A DNA stretch of 64,000 nt from Tamarix chinensis (GCA_030549775.1 CM060177.1:46836244-46900243), one strand, 5' to 3'. Shown: positions 49,221-61,255, counted from the first letter of the stretch. Translations and numbers: made by a program. The notes: generated from the letters alone by a model not told the origin.

Positions 49221-51650
49221 GGGAAAACTGAATAAAATAATTTAATTGATAAAATAATAAAATAGAATAATTCCGGGTAATAAATTGATTAAATAATTTA
49301 ATTTAATATAGTTAAAATATAAGGATTTAAAAGGGAAAATTTTAGCAAAATAATAATTTGGAAAATTATTTACATAACAAGAGTATGATAAATAAAAAAA
49401 TATTTATTTTAATTTATTAAAATATTTATACCAAATTTCATGCACTCAAAAATCTATAAAATAATTAAATTAAAAATATTTAAAAGCTAATTTATCCAAA
49501 ATAAAATTTATTTATTAAAATATAGGGTTTTAAAAATTCGGGGGATTACACTATCAACCGACATCGCAACCAACCAATAACATAACATGTGTACAATCCA
49601 AGGTATTAAACTATAGAGATTTCATCAATTCAACCTTGTTTTTATTTTTTACATTGAACATTTCAACATGCTATATCTAACCACACAAGGTTGAATAAAG
49701 AAGGAAACCACACAATCAATCGTAACCCAAATTCAATTACCATGGCTTTATTAAGCTGGTAAAATTAATAAATTCAACTTAAATTTGAGAGGAATATATC
49801 ATAATCCAAGGGAATGATCACTAAGGATGCATCAGCAATCAAATTTCTAACTATCTAGATAGTTAATCAAGGAAGTCACACAACATAAATCCATATATTT
49901 ACAAATATAGACACTCAAGTCCTTAGGCATGTATACTCTTTATAGGGTTGTGACTCCTTGAGAGTAGAAGTGGTTGAGGAATATGATTCCTTTTCCAACT
50001 CAATTTACCATTCACTTTAAATGATTAGTGTTTAATTTAAGTCATCTCATTACTAAACAAGGATTTTAAGATTCAAATACAACCATCAATCAAGTCCTCA
50101 ACAATTTGAGCAGTCAGGGTAACAACAACTAGCTATGAAAGGCCTTGACCACTCACGGTAAAACAAATAACTAGTAATAGAAGACCTATACCTCTCATGG
50201 GTAAACAAACAACTAGCCATGAAAGCTACGGTTAGGCACAAGTCATAACCTACCAAAAACGTACCAATTAATTCTAATTCAGTCCTTTAGATTTAGTCAT
50301 TTACAAGTTAACGCAGGGTCAACTATCAAGAAGGTGGTTAATGGTTGACACTAAAGTCAACTACTCAACACTTAGCCAAATTAAATTCACTAACACCTAT
50401 CACTTCACAACCATATAAGATGAGTCCCAACTCATTGAATATGAAAACTACTCTGAAAAGGATCCCAAGGATTCATAATAAAACCAATGTTGTCAAGGAA
50501 AAACCAACATAGAAAGTCCAAAACAAATCAAAAGAGTGAAGTTAAACCTCAAACAAATCCAAGCCTTAAGCTAAAACCAAACAAAACTATTAACGAGGTG
50601 TACAAGACCAAAACAAGAAACCAAATCCAAATCCAAACCATACGCCCGAGGGCATAGCCGAAACATCAAAACTAGAGGATATAAGCCAACCAAGATAAAA
50701 CAATACCCAAATCACTAAAATTGCTTTAGTCCAAAATCCCAAAAATATTCAAAAGCTCAAGGAATCATATTTTGGGCCATAAAATACCAAATTGATGGCG
50801 GAAGATAACTCAAAATGTTAAAATAAGTCATAAGAGAACTTTTCCTAAAAAACTATTCACATAAAACACTATTTACAAATGACGAGAAATATTATTTTAT
50901 ACCAAGAAGCTTAAATTCAAAAATAAAAAATATTATTAAAATCATTATACACTGGAAAAACATAATATCACTATTCATAAAACACTAAATACTATTATCG
51001 TAAAAGAATTATTCCACTTAAATATCTAAAAATAATTAAAGTGTTCTAATTCAAGAATTAAACTTAGTATATCAACTTTTAGCCATAAATGGATCAAAAC
51101 CCTTTGAAATATTCAAATTAAATGGAAGTGTAGTATTTAGAGGTTGGGAAAACTGAAGACTTTGATTGAATGAATAAAGTGCCTCATTTAAAAAAGATTG
51201 ATTTTGAAAATATTACATACTTTTAAAAACTAAAAATTTAGATATTTGAAGAATTTATATTTTGAGGATAATGATAATTTTGGATATTCTAAAAATCAAA
51301 ATTTTGTGGATTTTGGATACCTTGGTTTGTAATCTCCCCTAAATTTGAATTATTTGGGTAATATAAAAAAAATTTAAAAATAAATTGAGTAGGATCCATT
51401 TTTATAAAATAAAAATAATGGAGGAATATGAAGAAGATGAAATTATTTGAAGACAATTTAATATTTTGACATTTAGAAAGATAAATAAGATGGTGTGAAA
51501 ATTATTGCGTAAAAATTTAGGTGTTAATAAAAAAAATTAATCGTTGTTGGATATTTTAGGTTTAAAAAAGAAACGTTTGATGCATACACATATTTCTATT
51601 GGGTATTTTTAGGGAGAGAAAAAAAAACTAAAACTAGGGCTACTACAAGA

Positions 51651-51959
51651 GCCATTACTCACTAGAGGGTACTCACTCTTCACAAACAAATAAAGATTGC
51701 ATGGCTTGTGGGACTTGCAAAATGAACATTTTGACTATGCATAATTCTTTCCTAATGTGATTTTGCAGAATTATCCCCATTTTCACCAATTTAGGTGTCC
51801 TAAAATTTTTGAGGTACCTTTTCTCTCTCCTTAGGATATTGCATTTGTTACCTCAAATTAAGATTTGAATGATTTTTAAGCACCATTGTAGATGTTGTTA
51901 GATGGAAGGCTCTATATTAAACCTGTTTATTATATGCTCTTTGCATATGCAAACTTCAA
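51651..51959. other. No gene recognised
   Basis: Sequence between the LTR border and the LINE debris. It may be the 5' part of the same LINE fragment. Confidence 0.35.
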
Positions 51960-52600
51960 GCTCATAAGTGGATGCATATTTGGAAACTCAAGACGTGATA
52001 ACATATCAAACTCTTTGATTGGCTGGCCATCTAAGAAAAACTTATGTCTAATAAAAATCATATACTTAGAGGATCATCACCAATTCTTCATGCAAGTTGT
52101 GGCTGTCTAGTTGAGAGCTTACTGCATATCTTGAGGAATTGCCATACTAGCTAGTTGATTTGGACTTACTCCTCAGTGATGGGGCTCCTTCTTTCTTGAA
52201 CTATACTTTCCTGGATATGATGTGGTTGCACTTAGGGAAGGTGTGTACCACTGAAGAACTAGATACACTATAGAATGTGACCTTCATCATTACATTACAT
52301 GTTGGGCTCTTTAGATTTAGAAAAATAAATGTTGGCTAGGGGGAGTAATATTTGGCATGTCAATGCTATAACTTGGCTTCAGAACTTTGTTGTGGACAAA
52401 CATCTTACTTAGAACAATTTTATGTGTGCCACACTCCCTTATATTAGGAAAGAGTTGCTAGCTTTGGGTTAGAAATCACCACCATCCGCCAAAAGGTGTT
52501 TTGAAGCTTAATGTGGATGGGTTGGCTAATAACTAAATAAGGATTTTAGTAGCTGGGGGTGCTACTCGTGGCCACATGGAAACTTTTTTTTTTTTTTGCT
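51960..52600 (+). pseudogene. LINE ORF2 C-terminal remnant (zf-RVT and RNase H-like)
   Basis: One register reads IKLFDWLAI, EKLMSNKNHILRG, HASCGCLVESLLHILRNCH and LIWTY, matching the zinc-binding zf-RVT region of plant L1 ORF2. Further on, PPKGVLKLNVDGLANN and ILVAGGATRGHME match the start of the RNase H-like domain (usual form KLNVDG...GGVIRD). Stops and frameshifts are present. The same RNase H start reappears, truncated, at the beginning of the second duplicate near 55911. Confidence 0.75.
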
Positions 52601-54288
52601 TATGGTAGCTATAGAGCAGAGATGCGAAACTTGGTTTTGATTAATAAAATCATTGTCTGAGGTATAATTTATAGCATAGAAAAAATATATATAAGAATAA
52701 GAAGATAAAATACGAACACTAAAAATACATATTATAATAATAGTAATAGTAGTATTTTTAGCTTAATTAAGTAAATAATACATGCCTAAAATTAGAAGAC
52801 ACAAATTGATATCCAAGCCCACTAAATTTCCAATATATCCTTAAGATAATTTTGTTCCCCCTTATCAATGCAAGAGCATGTCTTACAAGTCCTACTAGTT
52901 GTCCTGCATTTGAAGGGAAAGCTAATGAAGTTATTAGACCCATTATAAGAGGTTTTATTTAAGAATTGGACTAAAAGAACATTCATGGGCCAAATAAAAG
53001 AGTTAATTTTGACCATAAGAGGATATCAAGGGAATTATGAGAAGTTTAATGAATTCATGTTCTTAGCACATGTGATGGACACCCCTAATCACGAGGAGGC
53101 TGGTTATTATTAGCCCTAATTATCTATTATTTGATTTGTTACTTGATAATTAAGTAGCTCACTAGAAGATTAGAGTTTCTTAGATACAATTCTATATTTT
53201 TAGAGTTTCATTTATCTTTTGTGCGTGCATGAGTGTGGTATTGTCAGTGTGGATATGGAGAGGGGGGTTTTTTTTATTTATAGATTTTAGCCAATCTTTG
53301 GTGTGGAATATTTAGCATGAATCAAGTAATAAAAGCCCACATAAATCACTTTGGTTTGATAGACAAGTTTGATGAGAATTAAGAGTTAAACCTTCAATCG
53401 AATTATACATAAGTTCTTCTCTACGTTAATTGATTCCATGTGAGTGACAAATCCAAAAACCCTTTACAATTTTCCTTTGTGGGATAATATAGAGTTGTAT
53501 TCGTCAATACATCAGCATCCATTGCATACATTCATCCAAAACCATCAACATTTATCATATAAAATAACAACATTAATCATCTTCTACCTTTGAAACCCTA
53601 ACCCTAACCTTAGCATCTTGCAAAGTCCATCAATACCGCTATTAAGTGTCATTTTTATTCACTAATCTAGGCCTTAAACTACATCATTAAACCTCAAATA
53701 AAACTCTAAGCCGCCGCTATACTTGTCCACCCCTAAATCAAGCCCCAAAAACTTATTCCTTGCTCACGAATTCCATCAATTTCTTCTCTTCTTTTTTGAT
53801 TCGATTTTGTAAGGATTGTTCTCAATTGCTCTTTTTTGGCTACATGGGCTTCTTCTATGCATCACCTATAGTGCACAAGGTTATGAAGAATTGTATCATA
53901 AGATATAATGGATTTTCATTTCTGTTAAAGTAGCATTCCATTGTAATAAAACTTTGATAAACTCAACCTTATGCTAAATACTAAATAAGAAAGAATTGAA
54001 ACGATGATAAAAAAGTGATCGAGAGATAAGTATTTGTTGTTTTGGAATTTTTTTTGTTAGGAAAAATTTCTAATTAGTGGTGGATGCTATTTGTAACCTA
54101 AAATTATTAGCAACAATTGTGTTAGTTTGTTGGTGTGAAATACCAATTCTAGTGACTTATGGCTCGTTTCTTGCGTCTATAAAAGTAAGTAATTAGTAAT
54201 TTACTAGCATCCCTTGTCTTGTGAGTATCAGTTATAGTTTGGAAATCAAATCACCATATCACTTGCAGTTGGGAAAGAATAATGACCG

Positions 54289-54525
54289 CCCACACGGGCA
54301 TAACTTAATGGTTGAAGCGTGGTTATAAATTGTTCAAAGGTCAAGGGTTTGATTTCTAGCGGTTGTAGTGTGAGAGTTTCAATCTTTATTTATAGGATTG
54401 ACTTATTGTGGACACTAAGGATAGACCATCACATGGAGACCGTTGGATTACCAAAGTTTATCTTCTCATATAATGTTGGGCCCACATGTGGAGCCTTGAA
54501 AGTAAGGATTTTGCATTTTGCTCGA
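54289..54525 (+). mobile_element. tRNA-derived SINE, decayed copy
   Basis: It occupies the same site as the SINE at 57592-57840. The target duplication copies are GGGAAAGAATAATGACCG (54271-54288) and GAGAAAGAATAATAACCA (54526-54543). The internal promoter has decayed (CATAACTTAATGG for box A, GGGTTTGATTTC for box B), with many C-to-T and G-to-A differences from the other copy. Confidence 0.7.
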
Positions 54526-54593
54526 GAGAAAGAATAATAACCAATCAAGTACGAAGACTACAACTTCAATGGAGGTCGTGGAGGCCTTGGGAG

Positions 54594-55320
54594 TAGGGCT
54601 GTTCACGGTTCAAATATCCGATATTTCGGATATTTGATTGTCGGATATTTGAAATTTTGGATATCTAAAAATGATATTTAATATTTGATTTGAAATTTCG
54701 GATATTCGGAAGATCGGATATTTGAATTTTCGGATCGGATTTCATCGGATATCAAATATATCCGATATTACCCGAATACAATTTCAAATATAAAAAAATT
54801 ACCAAATGACAAATATATTTCATATTATCCGATTTGTTGAGCGAATGCTGAGCAAATATCTGATTCGCTTAGCAAATATCCGACTTACTCAACATATATC
54901 CAATGTTAAAACTAAAATAAGAAAGGAGTGGATGAAGTCTATTGGTATGCAGAGTATTTTTATTTTTATTTTTATAAATATCTAAAAAGGGATTGTATTA
55001 AAAATATAATTTCAATTAAATTAAAATTTTCCTCAAATAATAAATAAAGTAAGTAAAAATTATACACAAACACATATAAATTTATTTATATACAATTATA
55101 TATAAAATAAACAATTCTAAAAAAATGTATAAATATTTTTCTTCAGATCGAATATTATTTGTATTTGTCGGATCGGATATTTGGTTTGTTTGACTTTTCA
55201 TTGACCGGATCGAATATTTGATTTGAAAAAAAAAATCGGATCGATTATTTGCTTTTTCGGATCGGATCGCTTCGAAAATTGGATCAAATAAGCACATATC
55301 GGATAATATGAACAACCCTA
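54594..55320. mobile_element. hAT-type MITE, 727 bp
   Basis: The ends are TAGGGCTGTTCA and, inverted, TGAACAACCCTA. The flanks CTTGGGAG (54586-54593) and CTTAAGGG (55321-55328) are a diverged 8 bp duplication. Subterminal regions are arrays of CGGATATTTGA-type words in opposite orientations. There is no coding sequence. The second duplicate lacks it, which gives a related empty site near 57952-57975. Confidence 0.75.
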
Positions 55321-56074
55321 CTTAAGGGTTTCGCCTTTAGAAAAAAAATAATGACTGGTGAAGCGCTTAGCCCACAACTTATTCCCTTGAGATATAAAAG
55401 TCCGTACGTGAGCATCCGTATAAATAACACGTACGTAATTTTGATATGACAATCTAAATCGTTAAGCAGCTGCTCGTCGCTTCCCGCGAGTTCCTGTTGG
55501 ATGTGATTTCAGTGTGATAGTGAAGTTGCTGAACAATAGATCTCCCGTTCTCAAATCAAACAGTCCTCTTGTGCAAGCCTGCCATGACTCGAGAGAGAAG
55601 TTTTCAGTGCGCTTACTTTCTCACCATTAATTATAAGGAAACCAACCATGTTGCCCGATACAATTGCTCCAATCGGCCACGCTATTCCTTACGGACAACA
55701 GGTGATGGAGAAGCCCGCGTAGCAGGTGCGGGAGAATCCCCTGTTTGACATTACCAACGGTGCTAGCTTTAGATGAGTAGTGATGATGTAACAAACGGGG
55801 GAAAAAAAGGCGTTTCCTTGACGGGAGGATGAATGCCCATTCCTATTCATAGAAAAGTAGGGGGGAGAGACGTTGCAGTGACGGGACGGAAGCCTTGGAC
55901 GGCTATAACTAATTGAGGATTTTAGTAGCTGGGGGCGCTATTTGTGAAAGTATAGAAACTATATTTTTTTGGTTTTAGCTTATGGTAGCTATGGAACAGA
56001 AATGTGAAACTTGGTTTTGATTAATAAAAGCATTGTCGGAGGTATAATTTATAGTATAGAAAGATATATATAAG

Positions 56075-56765
56075 AATAAGAAGATAAAATACGTATAATA
56101 ATAATAAATATAATAATAATAGTAATAGTAATATTAGTATTTTTACCTTAATTAAGTAAATAATAAATGCCTAAAATTAGAAGACACAAATTGATATCCT
56201 AGCCTACCAAATTATTGATGAATCTTTTAAGATAATTTGGTTCCCTCTTATTGATGCAAGATCACGTCTTACAAGTCCTACAAGTTATCCTACATTTGAA
56301 GGGAAATCTAATGAAGTTATTGGACCCATTAGAAGAGGATTTATTGAAGAACTAGACCAAAAGAACATACATGGGCCGAATAAAGAGGCAATTTGGGCTA
56401 TAACAAGATATCGAGGGAATTATGAGAAGATAAAATACAAATAATAATAGTAATAGTATTATTTATACCTTAATTAAATAAATAATAAATGCCTAATATT
56501 AGAAGACACAAATTGATATACTAGCCCACCAAATTTCTGATGTATCCTTAAACTAATTTTGTTCCTTCCTTTTGATGCAAGATTATGTCTTACAAGTCCT
56601 ACAAGTTATCCTACATTTGAAGGGTAAGCTAATGAAGTTATTGGACTCATTAGAAGAGGATTTATTGAAGAATTGGACCAAAAGAACATACATGGCCCAG
56701 ATAAAAGATGTATTTGGACCATAAGAGGATATTGAGGGAATTATGAGAAGTTTAATGAAACAATG
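56075..56765 (+). repeat. Internal tandem duplication, about 2 x 345 bp
   Basis: AATAATAAATGCCTAA and the following 270 bp, to GGGAATTATGAGAAG, occur twice, near 56158 and 56481. The first duplicate (52690-53040) has the block once. Confidence 0.75.
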
Positions 56766-57591
56766 TTCTTAGCACATGTGATGGACACCCCTAAGCATGA
56801 GGAGGCCGGTTATTATTAGTCCTAATTATCTATTATTTGATTTATTACTCAATAATTAAGTAGCTTACTAGAAGATTAGAGTTTGTTAGATATAATTCTA
56901 TATTTTTAGAGTTTGATTTATTTTTTGTGTGCACATGAGTGTGGCATGGTTGGCGTGGATATGGAGAGTTTTTTATTTTATTTTATAGATTTTAGCTAAT
57001 CTTTGGTGTGGAAGATTAAGCATGAATAATGTATCACCCCCAAATCAAGCCCCAAAACCCTATTCCTTGCTCACAAATTCCATCAATTTCTTCTTTTCTT
57101 TGATTCAATCTTGTAAGAATTGTTCTCAATTGCTCTATTTTGGTTGTGTAGGCTTTTTCTTTGTATCACCTATAGTGCACAAGATTATGAACAATTGTCT
57201 CACAAATTAGAATGTATTTTTATTTTTGTTAGAAGTAGCATTCCATTCTAACAAAATTCTGACAAACTCGACCTTATGCTAAGTACTTAACTGGAAAGAA
57301 CTGGGATGATGATAGAAGGTGATCGAGAAATAAGTATTCGTTATTTTGGAATTTTTTTGTTAGGAAAAATTTTCAATTAGCGGTAGACACTATTTATAAC
57401 TAAAAATTATTAGCAACAAGTGTCTTGATTTGTTGGTGTGAAATACCAATTTTAGTGACTTATGGTTCATTCCTCGCGTCTGTAAAAGTAAATAATTAGT
57501 GATGTACTGGTATCCTATATATTGTTAGCGTCACTCATAGGTTGGAAATGAAATCACCACGTGGCTTGCATTTGAGAAAGAATAATGATTG

Positions 57592-57840
57592 CCCGCACGG
57601 GCTTAACTCAGTTGGTCGGGACCCCCTTTGTTGGTAACACGGTGAACCAGGGTTCGATTCATGGCAGCCGCAGTGTGGGAGTTTCAACCCTCCGTTTGTG
57701 GGGGTGGATCCTTGTGGGCACCATGAATACACCGGGGGGATTTTAAAGGCTATTGAGTCACCGTGATTTACCTCCTCCGGTGCTGTCGGGCAGGCTGGCG
57801 GGGGCCCTGGGGGCGAGGGTTATCACCTTTTGGTAACACG
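57592..57840 (+). mobile_element. tRNA-derived SINE, well preserved
   Basis: The head has a pol III box A (GGCTTAACTCAGTTGG) and box B (GGTTCGATTC), about 40 bp apart. The body is GC-rich (GGCGGGGGCCCTGGGGGCGA) and ends ATCACCTTTTGGTAACACG. Perfect 18 bp duplications GAGAAAGAATAATGATTG flank it at 57574-57591 and 57841-57858. It would be transcribed by RNA polymerase III and moved by LINE proteins. It is not a functional tRNA gene, since no acceptor stem closes. Confidence 0.85.
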
Positions 57841-57939
57841 GAGAAAGAATAATGATTGGTCGAGCACGAAGACAACAACTTCGATATCCTAATGCCATTG
57901 ATATATGTATTTCAATTTATCTCATCCATAATATTTTAC

Positions 57940-57985
57940 CGATGGGATGGTGGGGCCCCTGGGGGAAAGGGTTTCACCTTTTGAA
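57940..57985 (+). mobile_element. Truncated second SINE tail
   Basis: GGTGGGGCCCCTGGGGGAAA and GGTTTCACCTTTTGA match the 3' tail of the SINE just upstream. A third, diverged copy of the target (AAAAGATTAATGAGTGG) follows. Confidence 0.5.
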
Positions 57986-58150
57986 AAGATTAATGAGTGG
58001 TGAATGGCTGAGCCTATAACTTCAAAGCACAACTTATTCTCATGAGGTATAAAAGTCCATATACGTAATTTTCATATGCCAATCTAAATCGTTAATCACA
58101 TGCTCGTCACTTCCCACTAGTTCTTCTCGGATGTGATTTCAGTATGATAG

Positions 58151-58969
58151 TTAGAGCTGGTAAAAGTTGACCCGACCTGAAAAATCTAACTAATACCGAC
58201 TTGATCCGTCCGAAATCCAATATGATTTTATCTAAATAATTAAGAGCTTGAAACCTATCTGACCTAATTTGATACATATCCGATATCCGATAAACCTGAG
58301 AAATCGTAAGCCCAAAATAAATCTAACCTGACCCGACCTGCTACTCACCTGAAACCTAATATAACCCGAAAAATAATAAATCCGAAATGACCCGACCATA
58401 TCCATTATTTATCCAAAATTCGATATTATCCAAAAAATTATAAATCTATAAAGATTCAATCCGTTACTACCCGAAAATTAATATTAACCCATAACTTAAA
58501 TCTTCCAAAACTTCATAAAACATGAAATAATATAGATGTGCAACTAATCCATACTGGCACTTACATCAAAATCTAGAAACAATATACTTTCTTAAAATTT
58601 ATATCACGTGTGTATATACAAATATAATATTCATTGATACCAATATTAAAGTATAGAAAAAAAGTAGAGAAAAAAAAAGGAAAAACTCTACTATACCATC
58701 TAAATATTAGTTTACTTCCATTATTCCATCTAGTACCATAAGATAATAATAGTGCAAATATATCAAACACCTTAAACTCAAGATACAAACAGACAAGCCT
58801 CAAAAGGCACCATATAAGCACTTAAAAAGTCTCAAAAGGTACATCTCCAAATTGATAACTCAAAACAAAAATATGTAAATCTCAAAAAGTACGATATAAG
58901 CACTTCCGCTACCTATTTAACCCAAAACACAAATATGCAAACCTCAAAACGCACCATAAGATAGTAGTA

Positions 58970-59018
<49 letters not shown>

Positions 59019-60981
59019 AAATATTTCCAACACCTATAACTCAAAACACACAAAAAAAAGCCTCAAAAGACACCGTATAAGTTTCTATAATATTAGATAT
59101 ACACAAAAGGTAAGATATGATAGCTAAGGCAACATGGAATGAGTGGATACAATCTACATTATACCATTGTATGCTATATAATCAACCAAAATTTGTTTCC
59201 AGCCCTTAACTGAGGAGGGAAGGTGTACCATGCACGGTTAGGTTAGAATTTTCAATTTATTGGGAGGGAGGGATCTAAATAATTAAATAAAATACATATT
59301 TCCCTCCAAATGAAACTAAAATAAAATATGAGATTAGTTAATGATAATAATTGTATGTTAACTTGTAAAAATTCTTTTAAAATGGTAATTATGGTTAATA
59401 AGTTAATAGTAAATTAATTAAAATTTTATTTCATAACCAAATTGTCGTAAATATTTTTTTTTATTAACCAAATGATAAAATTTTATTATGATCCAATTTT
59501 ATACTTATGGTTAATAGGCTAAAAGGTAAATTTATTAAAATTTTATTTTAAAACGAAGCCCTGTTAAAAATTCAAATCAAGTTATTATTATTATTAGTTA
59601 TAAACCAAATTATAAAATTACTTAAACTAGTCTAATTTTATAGTTTTGGTTAATAGGGTAGAAAGTAATTTTATTGAAGTTTTATTTCATACCCAAAACC
59701 AATTAATATTTTTAACCAAATTCCCTTGTCCTATTTATTTAATACGAAACTAAAAAGTAATTTGTTAAAAAGATGTCGCTATTTATTTCATTTTGATTTA
59801 TAAGACTACTATAAGGTTCTAACGAAAGTACTCATTTTAGCTTATGAAACTAGGTTAAGATTCTAATAAAACTACATGCTTTAGCTTATGAAATTATCAG
59901 TTCGGCTAATAAAACAACTTGTTTCAGCTTATAAAAGTATTCTAAGTTTCTAATTGAACTACTCTAAGTTTCTAATGGAACTACTCTAAGTTTCTAATGA
60001 CACTGCTCATTTCATCTTATAATACTAGTCATTATAGCTTATGAAGTTACTCTAAATTCCTAATAAATCTACTTGTCTCGCCTTATTAAACTACTTATTT
60101 AGCTTGATATGATCTAATCGAAAAATGTATATAAAAAAAATAATGTGTTGTTATTATTATTTTTTCCATAATTGATATTCATTAATTACTATTATTACTG
60201 TTATCATTATTTTTTGTTGTTGTTATTATTATATTTATTAAAAGTATGTTTATATGATGTGATCAATCTTTTATAAAAATAATATGAGAAATACAACCTT
60301 AGAAGCCTTCATTTGTTATCAATTATTAATGATTATTGTAAGTTAATATTATGTAAGGAGCTTACAAGATATAAATATAATATAAACTTAAAACAATACT
60401 CGAACTCAATATGACCAAGCTAATAATGGAGTTGAATTATAAGCTATACTTTAACATAAAAAAGAAAAATGATTCAATTTAAAAACTTTTAAATTTGAAA
60501 CGTCAAATACATTTCCAAAGACGAAATAATGACAAAAAATTCTAAGGCCCCAAAACAATCAATATAATAATTCGCTTTTAATTGAATAAGATAAATTAAA
60601 ATAAATGATGTTAAAATAATTAGCTTTTAATAAAATCTTGGAATATGAAAAGAAAGAAAATGACACAAGTATGACTTAAATATGAAATGATCCGAATCCA
60701 ATCCAAACTCGGCTCGAAAATATAATAATTCAAACTCACTCGAGTCAGATCCGAACCTGAACCAAAATTAGAACAATCTAAGTTTACCGGAATCCGAGTC
60801 CATCCGATCTCAACAAGACCCGATCTGAGAGCTTAGAATAGTCCAACAATATTTGATACTGAGTTGATCCGAATTAAATCCGACCCAACAAAATGATCCG
60901 AAATTGTCCGAAACCAATATAACCTGATTATCATATAATCTGATCCGATAGTGACCCAACCAGTCCAATTGTCGGCTCTAA
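58151..60981. mobile_element. 2.8 kb insertion with TTAGAGC...GCTCTAA ends (hAT-like, non-autonomous)
   Basis: The ends TTAGAGCTGG and CCGGCTCTAA-type (rc TTAGAGCCGA) are short inverted repeats. Subterminal zones are rich in GACCCGACC and GATCCGA words in both orientations. The first duplicate has an uninterrupted version near 55520-55540. No clean 8 bp duplication remains and no transposase was found. (AAT)n lies at about 58975-59018. Confidence 0.6.
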
Positions 60982-61029
60982 CCTGCTGAAGAGTAGATCT
61001 CCCGTTCTCAACTCAAACGGTCCTCTCGT

Positions 61030-61245
61030 GCAAGCCTGCCACGACTCGAGAGAGAAGTCTTGAGTGCGCTTACTTTCTCACCATTAATTATAAAGAAACC
61101 AACCATGTTGCCCGATACAATTGCTCCTACTGGCCACATTATTCCTTACAGACAACAGGCATTGGAGAAGCCCACGTAGGAGGTGCGGGAGAATCTCCTG
61201 TTTGACATTACCAAAGGTACTAGCTTTAGATGAGTAGTGATGATG
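61030..61245 (+). other. Block conserved between the two duplicates (paralogue at 55585-55790)
   Basis: TTACTTTCTCACCATTAATT then AAACCAACCATGTTGCCCGA occur in both copies, and the ATG frame (about 23 codons, starting MLPDTIAP) stops at the same TAG in both. It is reminiscent of a 5' untranslated region plus first exon, but no family was recognised. Confidence 0.3.
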
Positions 61246-61255
61246 TAACATGGTC

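Larger units (their letters stand above)
45229..49550 (-). mobile_element. Reverse solo-LTR-type repeat, 4322 bp
   Basis: Read on the minus strand it begins TGTAATCCCCCGAATTTT at 49550 and ends GAGGGTGTTACA at 45229. The terminal hairpin is at 45329-45376, paired stem-loops at about 45626-45657, hairpin modules at 45925-46285, minisatellite at 46440-47415, stem-loop at 48039-48060 and the polypurine zone at 48090-49220. It closely parallels the forward copy at 38471-43816 in organisation. No coding domain was found. Confidence 0.82.
44699..51650 (-). mobile_element. Diverged reverse LTR-type repeat containing a younger copy
   Basis: Its reverse-oriented end reads TGTAACATCCACATTTTTCT, followed by GGGATAATACTGCCACAT at the place where other copies have the terminal hairpin region. 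It is broken by the copy at 45229-49550 and resumes at 49551. The far border is not fixed; an end-like GGGCTACTACA lies near 51648. No coding domain was seen in 49551-51650, which is A-rich with short direct repeats (for example ACTAGCCATGAAAG-type units at 50125-50225). Confidence 0.45.
52527..55900 (+). repeat. Tandem segmental duplication, first copy
   Basis: Starting at GGATTTTAGTAGCTGGGGG the sequence matches 55905-61255 block after block: GCTTATGGTAGCTAT, GAAGACACAAATTGATAT, CAAGCCCCAAAAAC, the SINE with its target duplication, GATGTGATTTCAGTGTGATA, and a final block ending GATGAGTAGTGATGATGTAA. This copy alone carries the MITE at 54594-55320 and a stretch at about 53340-53720. Confidence 0.8.
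55905..61255 (+). repeat. Tandem segmental duplication, second copy
   Basis: This copy is homologous to 52527-55900. It adds an internal tandem duplication (56075-56765) and a 2.8 kb insertion (58151-60981). The junction with the first copy lies within a LINE RNase H fragment near 55905. The homologous parts look roughly 85 percent identical by eye; this was not computed. Confidence 0.8.

Noticed and set aside
48092..49245. Frames up to 148 codons in the GA-rich zone
   Set aside because: Compositional artefacts within an LTR.
52800..53110. Possible gypsy gag-pol tail in the duplicated block with LTSPTSCPTFEGK-like translation
   Set aside because: The register is open for only a short distance and no family motif could be confirmed by eye.
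57592..57670. Functional tRNA gene suggested by box A and box B
   Set aside because: No closing acceptor stem or anticodon arm could be built, and 18 bp duplications and a GC-rich tail mark it as a SINE.
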